Shown here: in pieces, positions 16,323-24,732 of the stretch
Layout of the letters: every line of letters begins with the position of its first letter
Numbering within the stretch: the first letter of the stretch is position 1
Assembly (NCBI RefSeq): GCF_006716125.1
Contig: NZ_VFOM01000001.1
Span: 682,001 to 746,000, forward strand
Reading direction: 5' to 3'
DNA from: Homoserinimonas aerilata
GTDB taxonomy: Bacteria > Actinomycetota > Actinomycetes > Actinomycetales > Microbacteriaceae
DNA: 64,000 nucleotides
Translations under genes and position numbers: made by a program
The notes under the pieces: model-generated
Told to the model about the DNA's origin: nothing
Database searches by the model: none
What the model saw: the letters and a program-made list of their open reading frames with translations, nothing else

Positions 16323-17267
16323 ATGTCCTATGTGAAACCGGCCGATCTCGTCACGGCGATGATCGACGCAGGCCAGTCGAAAGTGCTCATGTCGACCCGC
16401 GACACCCTGGTGCGCGCGACCATGGCGGGGGCGCTGCTGGCCCTCGGGGCGGCCTTCGCCATCACGGTGAGTGTCACGACGGGCATCCCGCTGCTGGGGG
16501 CCGTCCTCTTTCCTGTCGGATTCATCATGCTCTACCTGCTCGGCTTCGATCTGCTGACGGGCGTCTTCGTGCTCGCCCCGATGGCGTGGTTCGACAGGCG
16601 CCCCGGCGTGACGGCGGGTGGGGTGCTTCGCACTTGGGGTCTGGTGTTCGTCGGCAACTTCTTCGGCGCTTTCGGGGTGGCCGTTCTGATGGCGATCGTC
16701 GTCACCTACGGGTTCTCGGTGTCGCCGAACGAGGTGGGCGTCGCGATCGGCCACATCGGTGAGGGGCGCACCCTCGGCTATGCGGAGCACGGTGCCGCGG
16801 GCATGCTCACCCTGTTTGTGCGCGGGATGCTGTGCAACTGGATGGTCTCGCTCGGTGTCGCGGGTGCCATGATCGCCGGCAGCGTGCCGGGCAAGGCCCT
16901 CGCCATGTGGATGCCCGTCATGCTGTTCTTCTTCATGGGGTTCGAGCATTCGATCGTCAACATGTTCCTCTTCCCCTCCGGTCTGCTGCTCGGCGGTGAG
17001 TTCACGATCGTCGACTATCTGGTGTGGAACGAGATCCCCACCGTTCTCGGCAATCTTGTCGGCGGGCTGCTCTTCACCGCACTGCCCCTCTATCTGACGC
17101 ATGCCAGAACGAAGGCGGCGCGTGACGTCGCGTTCGCGCAGGCGGGCCCGTCACGGCAGCGGTGGGTGCGCATGCCGCGGCGCGGTGGGGCACCGCTGCA
17201 GCCACAGGAACAGGCACCGGCACCGGCACAGGACCAGCGCATCCCCGAAAGCGAGGGTGTGCGCTGA
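16323..17267 (+). CDS. Formate/nitrite transporter (FNT) family, probable nitrite channel
   Basis: Membrane protein of 314 aa in the FocA/NirC family, with six hydrophobic helices between about residues 30 and 265 and a short Pro/Gln-rich cytoplasmic tail. The family passes formate, nitrite or hydrosulfide. Nitrite is inferred from the adjoining nitrite reductase genes and the shared promoter layout. ATG 16323 is chosen because MSYVKPADLV begins the conserved domain. It converges on the NnaR-like gene over a shared terminator. Confidence 0.87.
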   Translation: MSYVKPADLVTAMIDAGQSKVLMSTRDTLVRATMAGALLALGAAFAITVSVTTGIPLLGAVLFPVGFIMLYLLGFDLLTGVFVLAPMAWFDRRPGVTAGGVLRTWGLVFVGNFFGAFGVAVLMAIVVTYGFSVSPNEVGVAIGHIGEGRTLGYAEHGAAGMLTLFVRGMLCNWMVSLGVAGAMIAGSVPGKALAMWMPVMLFFFMGFEHSIVNMFLFPSGLLLGGEFTIVDYLVWNEIPTVLGNLVGGLLFTALPLYLTHARTKAARDVAFAQAGPSRQRWVRMPRRGGAPLQPQEQAPAPAQDQRIPESEGVR

Positions 17268-17289
17268 TCGCTCGTTTCACAGCCTGCTG

Positions 17290-17321
17290 AACGGCCCGGA
17301 CTCCACGAGTTTCGGGCCGTT
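17290..17321. terminator. Bidirectional terminator between the nitrite channel and NnaR-like genes
   Basis: Nine-base arms AACGGCCCG (17290-17298) and CGGGCCGTT (17313-17321) with a 14-nt loop. A T-rich run follows on the plus strand (TTGGTGTTT). It lies between two convergent stop codons. Confidence 0.75.
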
Positions 17322-17328
17322 TGGTGTT

Positions 17329-18447
17329 TCACACGTCGAGGCGGTAGCCGCGCTTGACCACGGTTGTGATGAGGCCGGGGATGCCGATGGTGTGGCGCAG
17401 TCGGCTGATCGAGACTTCCATGACGTGGTCGTCTCTGGCCCCGGGCAGCGCCGCAGTGAGTTCGGCCCGGCTGACGACGGAGCCGGGGTCGGCCGCCAGC
17501 CGACGCAGTAGCGCGAGCGGGGTCGCGGGCACGGCGACCCGTAGCCCGGCGACGTCGACGATGCTGCCGCGCAGCGTGATGGGCCCGTGGCGGGTGTCAA
17601 TGCGGGTCACTCGTTCGTTCTCGAGGCGCTCGCAGACGAGCCTGATGAGGGCGCCCATCCGGAATCTCTCGGGCTGCAGGGGTCGGATGCCGTGGGCCAG
17701 CAGGGGCGCGGCGGTCACGGGCCCGACGACGGCAGCGATGACATCAGACCTGAAGGCGTCGAGGAGCTGTTCGAGCATGCCCATGCCTTCGGCTGCGATG
17801 AGGAGTGCGTCGACGGCGGGTGCGCTCGTGAAGGTGACGACGTCGAGACTCCGCGCGCAGGCGCACTCGATGAGCCTCTGCACGCGTTCGTCGGCCCGGC
17901 CGATGTGATTCCAGCTGTAGGGGGCGACGGTGAGTACCCGGTGTCGTTGCCGGAGGCGGTCGAGCTGCCGCTCGTCGGTGGTGCCGTGGAGTTGCACGGC
18001 GATGACGAGGCCGGGCGGGGTCTCCGCGAGGGTTCTGGTGACGAGCGATTCTGTTGTCTCGGCGTCGCTCATCCCGTCGTCGTCGAGGCCTGCGGCTCTG
18101 ATCCCGCCCCGCGTTTTGGGCCCGCGCACGAGGATGCGGGCGCCGCGCAGCGTGTCGGTGAGCTGGTCGCCGATCCCTGCCGAGTCGGCGACCTCGAACC
18201 AGCGGCGGATGCCGTAGCCGGTGGTCGCGAGCAGCACGGCGGGTGCGGCGGCGATCATCGCACGGGTGTCGTCGATGAGGGGGCTGTCGGCCTCGGCGTG
18301 GGTGACGCGCAGGGTGGGCGCGTGCACGACGCGGGCGCCGCGGCGTTCGAACGCGTCGATGAGGTCTTCGGATCTGCGGTCGGAGGTGACGCCGATCCTG
18401 AACCCCTCCAGCTGGTCTGGCCTGAACCCGGGCACGGCGTCGCTCAT
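17329..18447 (-). CDS. HemD-like/winged-helix fusion protein, NnaR-type regulator
   Basis: Protein of 372 aa. The first roughly 265 residues are a uroporphyrinogen-III synthase (HemD) fold (FRIGVTSDRRSEDLIDAFER at the start). The last roughly 100 are an OmpR-type winged helix (VPATPLALLRRLAADPGS, SISRLRHTIG, VVKRGYRLDV). This architecture is that of NnaR, which in Streptomyces and Mycobacterium works with GlnR to activate nitrate/nitrite assimilation. Whether the HemD part retains synthase activity or only senses a tetrapyrrole is open. The gene shares one base with the preceding cobA stop, so it ends a nirB-cobA-nnaR operon. Confidence 0.85.
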   Translation of the reverse strand: MSDAVPGFRPDQLEGFRIGVTSDRRSEDLIDAFERRGARVVHAPTLRVTHAEADSPLIDDTRAMIAAAPAVLLATTGYGIRRWFEVADSAGIGDQLTDTLRGARILVRGPKTRGGIRAAGLDDDGMSDAETTESLVTRTLAETPPGLVIAVQLHGTTDERQLDRLRQRHRVLTVAPYSWNHIGRADERVQRLIECACARSLDVVTFTSAPAVDALLIAAEGMGMLEQLLDAFRSDVIAAVVGPVTAAPLLAHGIRPLQPERFRMGALIRLVCERLENERVTRIDTRHGPITLRGSIVDVAGLRVAVPATPLALLRRLAADPGSVVSRAELTAALPGARDDHVMEVSISRLRHTIGIPGLITTVVKRGYRLDV

Positions 18448-19232
18448 CAGATCTCCGTGAGCGACTCGGCCCTGCGCAGTATCCGGTCGGCCTCGTCGTT
18501 TCCGTCGTGGGCGAGGCGCACGACCTCCCCGATGACGAGCACGGCGGGCGCACCCACCCCGGCGAGGGCGGCCGCGTCGACGATGCCGTCGATGTCGGAG
18601 ATCGTTGTCTTCTGCTCGTCGCTGTGGCCGCGTTCGATGATGGCGATGGGAATTGTGGCGGTCATCCCGTGCCTCCGCAGCCCGGCGACGAGTTGCGGCA
18701 GCGTGCTGACGCCCATGAGCACGACGATCGTGCCGCCCAGCCCGACCAGGTGCCGCAGTTCGTCGTCACTGAGGGGGTCGTGCCCTGAGACGACGGTGAA
18801 CATGTGGCTGACGCCTCGGTGGGTGAGCGGGATTCCTGCGGCGGCGGGCACGGCGATGGCGCTCGTGACACCTGACAGCACGGTGACGGGGATGCCCGCC
18901 GCACGACATGCGAGCACCTCTTCGCCTCCGCGGCCCAGCACGTAGGGGTCGCCGCCCTTGAGCCTGACGACGTGGGCTCCGCTGCGGGCGTGGTCGATCA
19001 TGAGCAGTTCGATGCCGTGTTGGCTGATGGGGTGGTGGCCCGGTTTCTTGCCGACATCGATGAGGAGCGCGCCGGGGGAGAGCCGCGGCAGGAGGGTGTG
19101 GGGCGCGAGTCTGTCGTAGAGCACGACGTCGGCGTCGGCGAGGGCCCGCACGCCGCCCACGGTCATGAGCTCCTCCGATCCGGGGCCGCCGCCGACGAGG
19201 GTGACGCGACCCGCGCCGTGCCGGCCGCTCAT
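18447..19232 (-). CDS. cobA: Uroporphyrinogen-III C-methyltransferase (siroheme synthesis)
   Basis: SAM-dependent enzyme of 261 aa that methylates uroporphyrinogen III at C2 and C7 to precorrin-2, the first step to siroheme. Motifs: VTLVGGGPGSEELMT (about 10-24), DVVLYDRL, and the SAM loop VRLKGGDPYVLGRGGEE. ATG 19232 is preferred since the conserved domain starts nine residues on and it overlaps the nirB stop by 4 bp (translational coupling). It supplies the siroheme cofactor for NirB beside it. No fused oxidase/ferrochelatase domain is present; the chelatase is encoded downstream of nirD. Confidence 0.95.
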   Translation of the reverse strand: MSGRHGAGRVTLVGGGPGSEELMTVGGVRALADADVVLYDRLAPHTLLPRLSPGALLIDVGKKPGHHPISQHGIELLMIDHARSGAHVVRLKGGDPYVLGRGGEEVLACRAAGIPVTVLSGVTSAIAVPAAAGIPLTHRGVSHMFTVVSGHDPLSDDELRHLVGLGGTIVVLMGVSTLPQLVAGLRRHGMTATIPIAIIERGHSDEQKTTISDIDGIVDAAALAGVGAPAVLVIGEVVRLAHDGNDEADRILRRAESLTEI

Positions 19233-21811
19233 GACCGCGGCCTGACGGGAATGGTGCCGCCCGAGATGAGCACGGTCGCCGGGTCGGCGAGCTCCTCCGC
19301 AGTCGGGGGCCGCGACTGCCCGCGCTCGGCGACCCGCGGGAAGCCCACATCCGGGGCATCCGGAGCATTGATGAAGGAGCGGAATCGACGCAGGCGTTCG
19401 GGGTCGGCGAGGGTTGCCGCCCACTCGTCCTCGTAGCCGTCGACGTGCCTCGCCATGGCGGCCTCGAGGTCTGCGGCGAGGCCGAGCGTGTCGTCGACGA
19501 CCACCTGGCGCACATGTTCGACGCCCCCGGGGAGTTCCTCCATCCAGCGGGCGGTGCGCTGCAGCCGGTCGGCGGTGCGGATGTAGTACATCATGTAGCG
19601 GTCGATGTAGCGCACGAGGGTCTCGTCGTCGAGATCGGAGGCGAGCAGCTGCCCGTGCGCGGGCTGGTAACCGCCGTTGCCGCCGACGTACATGTTCCAG
19701 CCCTGATCTGTCGCGATGACGCCGACGTCCTTGCCGCGCGCCTCAGCGCACTCGCGCGCACAGCCTGAGACGCCGAACTTGAACTTGTGGGGGGCGCGCA
19801 GCCCGCGATACCGCAGCTCGAGCCGGATGGCCATGCTCACCGCATCCTGCACGCCGAAGCGGCACCAGGTCGAGCCGACGCAGCTCTTCACATTGCGCAG
19901 CGCCTTGCCGTAGGCCTGACCCGACTCGAAGCCCGCATCGACGAGGATGCGCCAGATGTCGGGCAGCTGGTCGAGCCTGGCGCCGAACATGTCGATGCGC
20001 TGGCCGCCGGTGATCTTCGTGTACAGCCCGAAGTCGGTCGCGACCTGGGCGATGACGGCGAGTTTGGCCGGCGTGATCTCGCCGCCGGGGATGCGCGGCA
20101 CGACAGAGTAGCTGCCATCCTTCTGCATGTTCGCGAGGGCGCGGTCGTTGGTGTCCTGCAGGGTGCCCAGGCCGTTGTCGAGGATGTAGCCGTCGAGCTG
20201 GCTGGCGAGAACGGATGCGACGGCCGGCTTGCAGATGTCGCAGCCGCGCCCCGTGCCCAGCCGGGCGATGATCTCGGTGAACGAGGTGAGGCCGAGCACC
20301 CGCACCGACTCGAAGAGCTCCTGCCTGCCGATCGCGAAGTGCTCGCAGAGGGCGCGGTTGACGGTGATTCCGGCTTTGCCGAGTTCGGCCTCGAGCAGCT
20401 TCTTGACGAGCGGAACGCACGAACCGCACTGGGTGCCCGCTCTCGTGCACTCCTTGAGGGGGCCGAGTTCCGTGCAGCCGTGTTCGTGCACGCCGGCGCG
20501 CACCGTGCCTGCGGTGACGTTGTTGCAGGAGCACACGAGTGCGCTGTCGGGCAGCTCGTCTCCGCCGGGGGCGACCGCGCCCGCGACAGAGAGGTAGGCG
20601 CCGGGGTCGGCATTGAGCCGGCTTCCGAGCAGGGGGCGCAGGGATGCATAGGGTTCGGCGTCTCCGACGAACACGCCGCCGAGCAGGGTGCGGGCATCGC
20701 CCGACACGACGAGCTTCTGGTACAGGCCGCGGGCCGGGTCGGCGTAGACGACCTCGAGTGCGCCATCGGCCTCGGCGCGGGTGTCGCCGAAGGAGGCGAC
20801 GTCGACGCCCGAGAGCTTCAGTTTCGTCGCATCATCGACCGTCGTGAACTCCGCGCTGCCGCCGAGCAGGCGGTCGGCGACGACCTCCGCCATGGCGTTC
20901 GCGGGGGCGACGAGGCCTGTGCACCGGCCATCGACACAGGCGACCTCGCCGATCGCCCAGATGCGGGCATCCGATGTGCGGCAGTCGGCCCCCACGACCA
21001 CACCGCCGCGCTCGCCGAGATCGAGCCCGGCGTGCCTGGCGAGCTCGTCGCGGGCGCTGATGCCGATCGCGAAGATGACGATGTCGGCCGGCACGACCGT
21101 GTGGTTGGTGAATTCGACGCCGGTGACGGCGCCGTCCGAGACGAGGATGCGCCGCGGCCGCTGGGCGAGATGGAGCGCGATTCCCTGCGCCTCGATGAGC
21201 CGCCCGAGCGCCTGGCCGGCACCCTCGTCGAGCTGTGCGCTCATCAGCCAGCCGCCCGAGTGCACGATGGCGGCCTGGGCTCCCCGCCGCTGCAGCCCGC
21301 CCGCGGCCTCGAGGCCGAGCAGGCCGCCACCCGCCACGAGAACCCGGGGCGGCCTGCCGAGCACGCCGTGCAGGCGTTCGACCTCGGCGAGCAGCCAGTC
21401 GATGTCGTCGAGTGTGCGATAGACGCGTGCATGCTCAGAGCCGGGGATGTCGGGCACCGGCGCGGTCGACCCGGTCGCCAGCACGAGCTCGTCGTAGTCG
21501 ACGATGTCGCCCGTCGATGTCGTCACCGTCTGCGCCGTCCTGTCGATCGACACGGCGGCCTCGCCGATCCGCAGGGTCACCCGCTCCGACTCCCACACCG
21601 CCGGCGCGAGCGACAGGTCCTCATCGGAGTCGAGCCTGCGGCTGAGCGCGACCCTGTCGTAGGGCAGCCGCGCCTCCTCGGCGAGCACGGTCATCCGGAT
21701 GCCCGCGGCGGTGTCGCGCGAGCTCAGCGCCTCGGCGAGGCGGTGGGATGCCGGCCCGCCCCCGATGACGACGACATGACGTTCGGGTCGTGGGCTGACG
21801 GTCTCGGTCAT
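19229..21811 (-). CDS. nirB: Assimilatory nitrite reductase (NADH), large subunit
   Basis: Reduces nitrite to ammonium in the cytoplasm. Of 860 aa, residues 1-300 form the FAD/NADH oxidoreductase part (HVVVIGGGPASHRLAEAL). BFD-like [2Fe-2S] segments follow (CSCNN near 427, CTRAGTQCGSC near 455, and CDIC near 527). The C-terminal sulfite/nitrite reductase domain has the siroheme-[4Fe-4S] cysteines CVGSTWC (about 642) and CARECAE (about 685). It begins a minus-strand operon with cobA and the NnaR-like gene. The small subunit nirD is divergent rather than downstream. Confidence 0.96.
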   Translation of the reverse strand: MTETVSPRPERHVVVIGGGPASHRLAEALSSRDTAAGIRMTVLAEEARLPYDRVALSRRLDSDEDLSLAPAVWESERVTLRIGEAAVSIDRTAQTVTTSTGDIVDYDELVLATGSTAPVPDIPGSEHARVYRTLDDIDWLLAEVERLHGVLGRPPRVLVAGGGLLGLEAAGGLQRRGAQAAIVHSGGWLMSAQLDEGAGQALGRLIEAQGIALHLAQRPRRILVSDGAVTGVEFTNHTVVPADIVIFAIGISARDELARHAGLDLGERGGVVVGADCRTSDARIWAIGEVACVDGRCTGLVAPANAMAEVVADRLLGGSAEFTTVDDATKLKLSGVDVASFGDTRAEADGALEVVYADPARGLYQKLVVSGDARTLLGGVFVGDAEPYASLRPLLGSRLNADPGAYLSVAGAVAPGGDELPDSALVCSCNNVTAGTVRAGVHEHGCTELGPLKECTRAGTQCGSCVPLVKKLLEAELGKAGITVNRALCEHFAIGRQELFESVRVLGLTSFTEIIARLGTGRGCDICKPAVASVLASQLDGYILDNGLGTLQDTNDRALANMQKDGSYSVVPRIPGGEITPAKLAVIAQVATDFGLYTKITGGQRIDMFGARLDQLPDIWRILVDAGFESGQAYGKALRNVKSCVGSTWCRFGVQDAVSMAIRLELRYRGLRAPHKFKFGVSGCARECAEARGKDVGVIATDQGWNMYVGGNGGYQPAHGQLLASDLDDETLVRYIDRYMMYYIRTADRLQRTARWMEELPGGVEHVRQVVVDDTLGLAADLEAAMARHVDGYEDEWAATLADPERLRRFRSFINAPDAPDVGFPRVAERGQSRPPTAEELADPATVLISGGTIPVRPRS

Positions 21812-21921
21812 GGCGTCCTCGCTTCGGCGCAGCAGCGCTGTTCGGGCGGGTCGGCCGCAGCGGCGGGGCCGGTCGGTGAACGGTTCTGCCCGGGGTGCCG
21901 GATGCGCCGCGAGCAGTCTCG

Positions 21922-21975
21922 AGCGTATGGGCGCTACATTTCGGCGCCGTTAAGCCGATGTGACCTGCGCATCAC
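21922..21975 (-). promoter_or_regulatory. GlnR-type box and -10 of nirB
   Basis: On the minus strand, reading from 21975 down: GTGAT, GTCAC, TTAAC and GAAAT (the last at 21942-21938), separated by exactly 6 nt each. A 10-nt gap and TACGCT (21927-21922) follow. The individual half-sites are weaker than those at nirD, but the spacing is exact. The segment also contains a perfect 8-bp inverted repeat, CGATGTGA (21956-21963) and TCACATCG (21972-21979). Confidence 0.6.
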
Positions 21976-22014
21976 ATCGCCCCCACAGGGGTGCGCGTCG
22001 CGTGTGAGGGATGT

Positions 22015-22067
22015 TTCACCCGCCTGAAACATGGCGACACGGTCGTGAAACACCGGGCGAATAGCGT
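22015..22067 (+). promoter_or_regulatory. GlnR-type box and -10 of nirD
   Basis: Half-sites TTCAC (22015), GAAAC (22026), GACAC (22036) and GAAAC (22047) are spaced 6, 5 and 6 nt. Ten bases after the last lies TAGCGT (22062-22067). Two half-sites match the consensus fully, but the middle spacer is one base short. The left half also forms a perfect inverted repeat ATGTTTCA (22011-22018) and TGAAACAT (22025-22032). The predicted transcript start is near 22074. Confidence 0.65.
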
Positions 22068-22106
22068 CGACAGTACGCCGCCGCACAACCTTGTAAGGAC
22101 ACCAGG

Positions 22107-22544
22107 ATGACGATCATCATCGATGCCGAGCTTCTCGATTCTGTGACCCCCGGCACGGCAGTGCTCCCCGGCACGGCAGTGCTCCCGGGCACGGCAGCGC
22201 CGGCCAATGCCGAGACCCTCGTCTGGGTTGCCGCCTGCCACAGCGCCGAGCTCGAACTCGAATGGGGTGAGGCGATCCTCCTCGGCACGAAGCAGCTCGC
22301 TCTCTTCAAGCTCGCGCCCGACGAGGTCTACGCGGTGTGCAATCGCGACCCGCACACCGGTTCGCCCGTCATGGCCCGCGGCATCGTCGGCTCGCGTGGG
22401 CTCCGCCCGACGATCGCGTCGCCCCTTCTGAAGCAGCTGTACGACCTGGAGACCGGCGAGTGCTTCTCCGACCCGCAGCTCTTCCTGCGTCCCTTCCGCA
22501 CCCGCATCCGGGGCGGTGTTGTGGAGGTCGAGGTTCCGCAGTGA
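22107..22544 (+). CDS. nirD: Nitrite reductase (NADH), small subunit
   Basis: Rieske-fold subunit of 145 aa that pairs with NirB. The core is WVAACHSAELELEWGEAILL to FLRPFRTRIRGGVVEVEVPQ. As usual for NirD, a full set of Rieske Cys/His cluster ligands is not visible. The N-terminus carries an unusual PGTAVL hexapeptide repeated (two perfect 18-bp units at 22149-22166 and 22167-22184 and a partial third), probably a disordered extension. It is divergent from nirB with its own promoter. The last bases overlap the chelatase start (GTGA). Confidence 0.92.
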   Translation: MTIIIDAELLDSVTPGTAVLPGTAVLPGTAAPANAETLVWVAACHSAELELEWGEAILLGTKQLALFKLAPDEVYAVCNRDPHTGSPVMARGIVGSRGLRPTIASPLLKQLYDLETGECFSDPQLFLRPFRTRIRGGVVEVEVPQ

Positions 22545-23266
22545 TCCCGGCGCTCGCCGCGATCTCTCACGGCACCTCCTCTCCGCAGGGTCAGGCGGCG
22601 GTTGCAGCGCTTGTGGAGGCGGTTGCCGGGCAGCGGCCGGGGCTGTCGGTGCGCGGCGGATTCGTCGATGTGCAGCGCCCTGATGTCGCCGAGACCCTCG
22701 CCCGTTTCGCGTCGGGCGAGCAGGTGGTCGTCGTTCCGCTGCTCCTCTCGGCCGGGTACCACGTGAATGTCGACCTCGTCCGCGAGCTCGACGCGGCCGC
22801 GACGGCGACGGTGCTGGCGGATGCGTTGGGCCCCGACCGCAGGATCGCCGGCGTTCTCAGCGACCGGCTCGCGGGGGCGGGGCTGCGTCGCCCCGACAGG
22901 GTGGTGCTCGCCTGTGCCGGCTCGACGGACGCAGCAGCAGTCGACGACTGCTTCGAGGCGGCGCGGATGCTCTCAGCTGAGCTGGGAATGCCGGTGCGGG
23001 CCGGTTTCATCTCGGCTGCGCGCCCCACGCTCGCCGAGGCCATCGCGATGGAGAGGGCGGTGGCGCCGGGTTCCCGTGTCGTCGTGAGCAGCTATCTGCT
23101 CGCCCCTGGTCACTTCGCCGATCTGGCCGCCGCCGCGCCTGCCGATGTCGTGACGGGTCCGCTGCTGCTGGCCGGTGAGCATCCGCCTGCCGCGCTCGTC
23201 CGTGTCGTGCTCGACCGTCATGCCGCTGCGGCCGCGCTGCTCGAGCGTGTGCTCGTTGCGCGGTAG
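22541..23266 (+). CDS. Sirohydrochlorin chelatase-like protein (CbiX/SirB family)
   Basis: Protein of 241 aa with two CbiX-like halves: ALAAISHGTSSPQGQAAV (residues 3-20) with its metal-binding His, and a second half near residues 120-220 (VVSSYLLAPGHFADL). It inserts iron into sirohydrochlorin to give siroheme, or cobalt in other organisms; siroheme is inferred from the NirB context. The GTG start overlaps the nirD stop by 4 bp. No precorrin-2 dehydrogenase domain is seen in the window. Confidence 0.9.
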   Translation: MIPALAAISHGTSSPQGQAAVAALVEAVAGQRPGLSVRGGFVDVQRPDVAETLARFASGEQVVVVPLLLSAGYHVNVDLVRELDAAATATVLADALGPDRRIAGVLSDRLAGAGLRRPDRVVLACAGSTDAAAVDDCFEAARMLSAELGMPVRAGFISAARPTLAEAIAMERAVAPGSRVVVSSYLLAPGHFADLAAAAPADVVTGPLLLAGEHPPAALVRVVLDRHAAAAALLERVLVAR

Positions 23267-23309
23267 CGCGGTCGACGCCGTCCGTGCGGCGGCTGCGTAG
23301 ACTTCACGG

Positions 23310-24005
23310 GTGCGCATCGACATCGTCACGATCTTTCCGGAGTTCTTCTCCGTGCTCGACGTATCCCTGCTCGGCAAGGCCCGACAGAACGGCATCATCG
23401 ATCTGGGCGTGCACGATCTGCGCGACTTCACGCACGACCGGCATCGTACCGTCGACGACACCCCGTACGGCGGGGGAGCCGGAATGGTCATGAAGCCGGA
23501 ACCGTGGGGCGAGGCGTTCGATTCGATCCTCGGCGAGACGCGTCCGACGGTGATCTTCCCGTCGCCTGCGGGGGAGGTCTTCACACAGGCCACCGCGCGG
23601 GAGTTGGCGGAGCATCCGCATCTCGTGTTCGGCTGCGGCCGCTACGAGGGAATCGACCAGCGTGTCGTCGACCACACGGCGTCGCGCGCGGAGGTGCGCC
23701 TCGTGAGCCTGGGCGACTACGTGCTCAACGGGGGAGAGGTCGCCACCATGGCGATGATCGAGGCGATCGGCAGGCTCATCCCCGGCGTCGTCGGCAACCC
23801 GGAGAGCCTCGTCGAGGAGAGCCACGAGGACGGGCTGCTCGAATACCCGAGCTACACGAAGCCGGCCAGCTGGCGCGGCCACGATGTTCCGCCGGTTCTT
23901 CTCAGCGGCAATCACGGTGCGATCGCCGCCTGGCGTCGCGAGCAGCAGATCGAGCGCACGCGGCGGGTGCGCCCCGAGCTGCTCTCGCCCTCCGACTTCG
24001 ACTAG
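23310..24005 (+). CDS. trmD: tRNA (guanine-N1)-methyltransferase TrmD
   Basis: SPOUT-class enzyme of 231 aa that makes m1G37 in tRNA and prevents +1 frameshifts. Key motifs: [13 protein letters not shown] at the N-terminus, [13 protein letters not shown] (about 53-65), [12 protein letters not shown] (about 110) and the knot loop [11 protein letters not shown] (about 132). The GTG start is 6 nt after TAGACT (23298-23303), so the mRNA is probably leaderless. In most relatives it is cotranscribed with rpsP-rimM; here it has its own promoter after the nitrite module. Confidence 0.96.
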   Translation: MRIDIVTIFPEFFSVLDVSLLGKARQNGIIDLGVHDLRDFTHDRHRTVDDTPYGGGAGMVMKPEPWGEAFDSILGETRPTVIFPSPAGEVFTQATARELAEHPHLVFGCGRYEGIDQRVVDHTASRAEVRLVSLGDYVLNGGEVATMAMIEAIGRLIPGVVGNPESLVEESHEDGLLEYPSYTKPASWRGHDVPPVLLSGNHGAIAAWRREQQIERTRRVRPELLSPSDFD

Positions 24006-24039
24006 ACGTTTCTTCAGGCACGCCGTCTACGCTTGAACC

Positions 24040-24585
24040 ATGTGGTTTCGTCGGGCGTTCTTCTACGCCATGTATGGCGCGCCGGTCGTGCTGCCCCTCT
24101 GGCTCGTTCTGGCTCGCACGTTCATCCTGCGCGTCGACGAGTGGGAGATCCCGTTCCTCACGTTCGCCGCGGTGGTGCTCGCCGCCGTGATGGCGGTCGT
24201 GTCCGGCATCGTCTGGTTCCGTTCGACGGTGCGCCGCGAGCGGGCCGTCTCCTGGCTCGACGTGGGCGTGCTGGGGGCCTGGTATCTCTCGATCGTGTTC
24301 GCGGGGCTCGTCGACCATGCTGCGATCTCGATCCCGGTCATCCTGATCGCGGTCGTCGCGTTCTGGTCCTCCATCTGGCAGCTGCTCACTGAGACCGGGC
24401 GGCGCGTGAAGAGTGCGCTCGCCGGCCTTGACTACAGGGCCGAGCCCGCGCAGGAGTACAACGCCACCCGGCGGGCCACCATGGCGCCGCAGTCGGGGCC
24501 GACGGCGGATGCGCCGGGGGCGGGCCAGATCATCCGCATCGAGTCGCCGACAGATCCGGATGTCGGGGGAGCCGCACCGAATTAG
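24040..24585 (+). CDS. Hypothetical membrane protein between trmD and rplS
   Basis: 181 aa with four predicted transmembrane helices (about 8-28, 41-62, 78-96 and 100-120) and a hydrophilic tail of about 60 residues. No family was recognised. It starts 6 nt after TACGCT (24028-24033), consistent with a leaderless mRNA. Its only contextual clue is the position inside a ribosome-biogenesis cluster. Confidence 0.7.
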   Translation: MWFRRAFFYAMYGAPVVLPLWLVLARTFILRVDEWEIPFLTFAAVVLAAVMAVVSGIVWFRSTVRRERAVSWLDVGVLGAWYLSIVFAGLVDHAAISIPVILIAVVAFWSSIWQLLTETGRRVKSALAGLDYRAEPAQEYNATRRATMAPQSGPTADAPGAGQIIRIESPTDPDVGGAAPN

Positions 24586-24606
24586 CGGATGCGGCGTGCC
24601 GTATGG

Positions 24607-24612
24607 CAGAAT
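24607..24612 (+). promoter_or_regulatory. Putative -10 box of rplS
   Basis: CAGAAT in the 10-mer GGCAGAATAG, identical to the rpsP promoter core. It would give a leader of about 115 nt before the L19 start codon at 24733. No known leader RNA structure was recognised. Confidence 0.5.
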
Positions 24613-24732
24613 AGGTGTTTGTGCCTGCGCACGGCTCTGCCACAGGGGAGCCAGCAGTTTCACGGCACCTTCCATCTTTCTGCAGTACTGAGATCGCGGT
24701 CGACCTGTGGCGGTCGCAGAGAGCGAACCATC

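Noticed and set aside
21956..21979. CRP/GlxR-like operator between nirB and nirD
   Set aside because: The TGTGA and TCACA halves are 8 nt apart rather than 6, and the repeat is better explained as part of the spaced GlnR-type half-sites.
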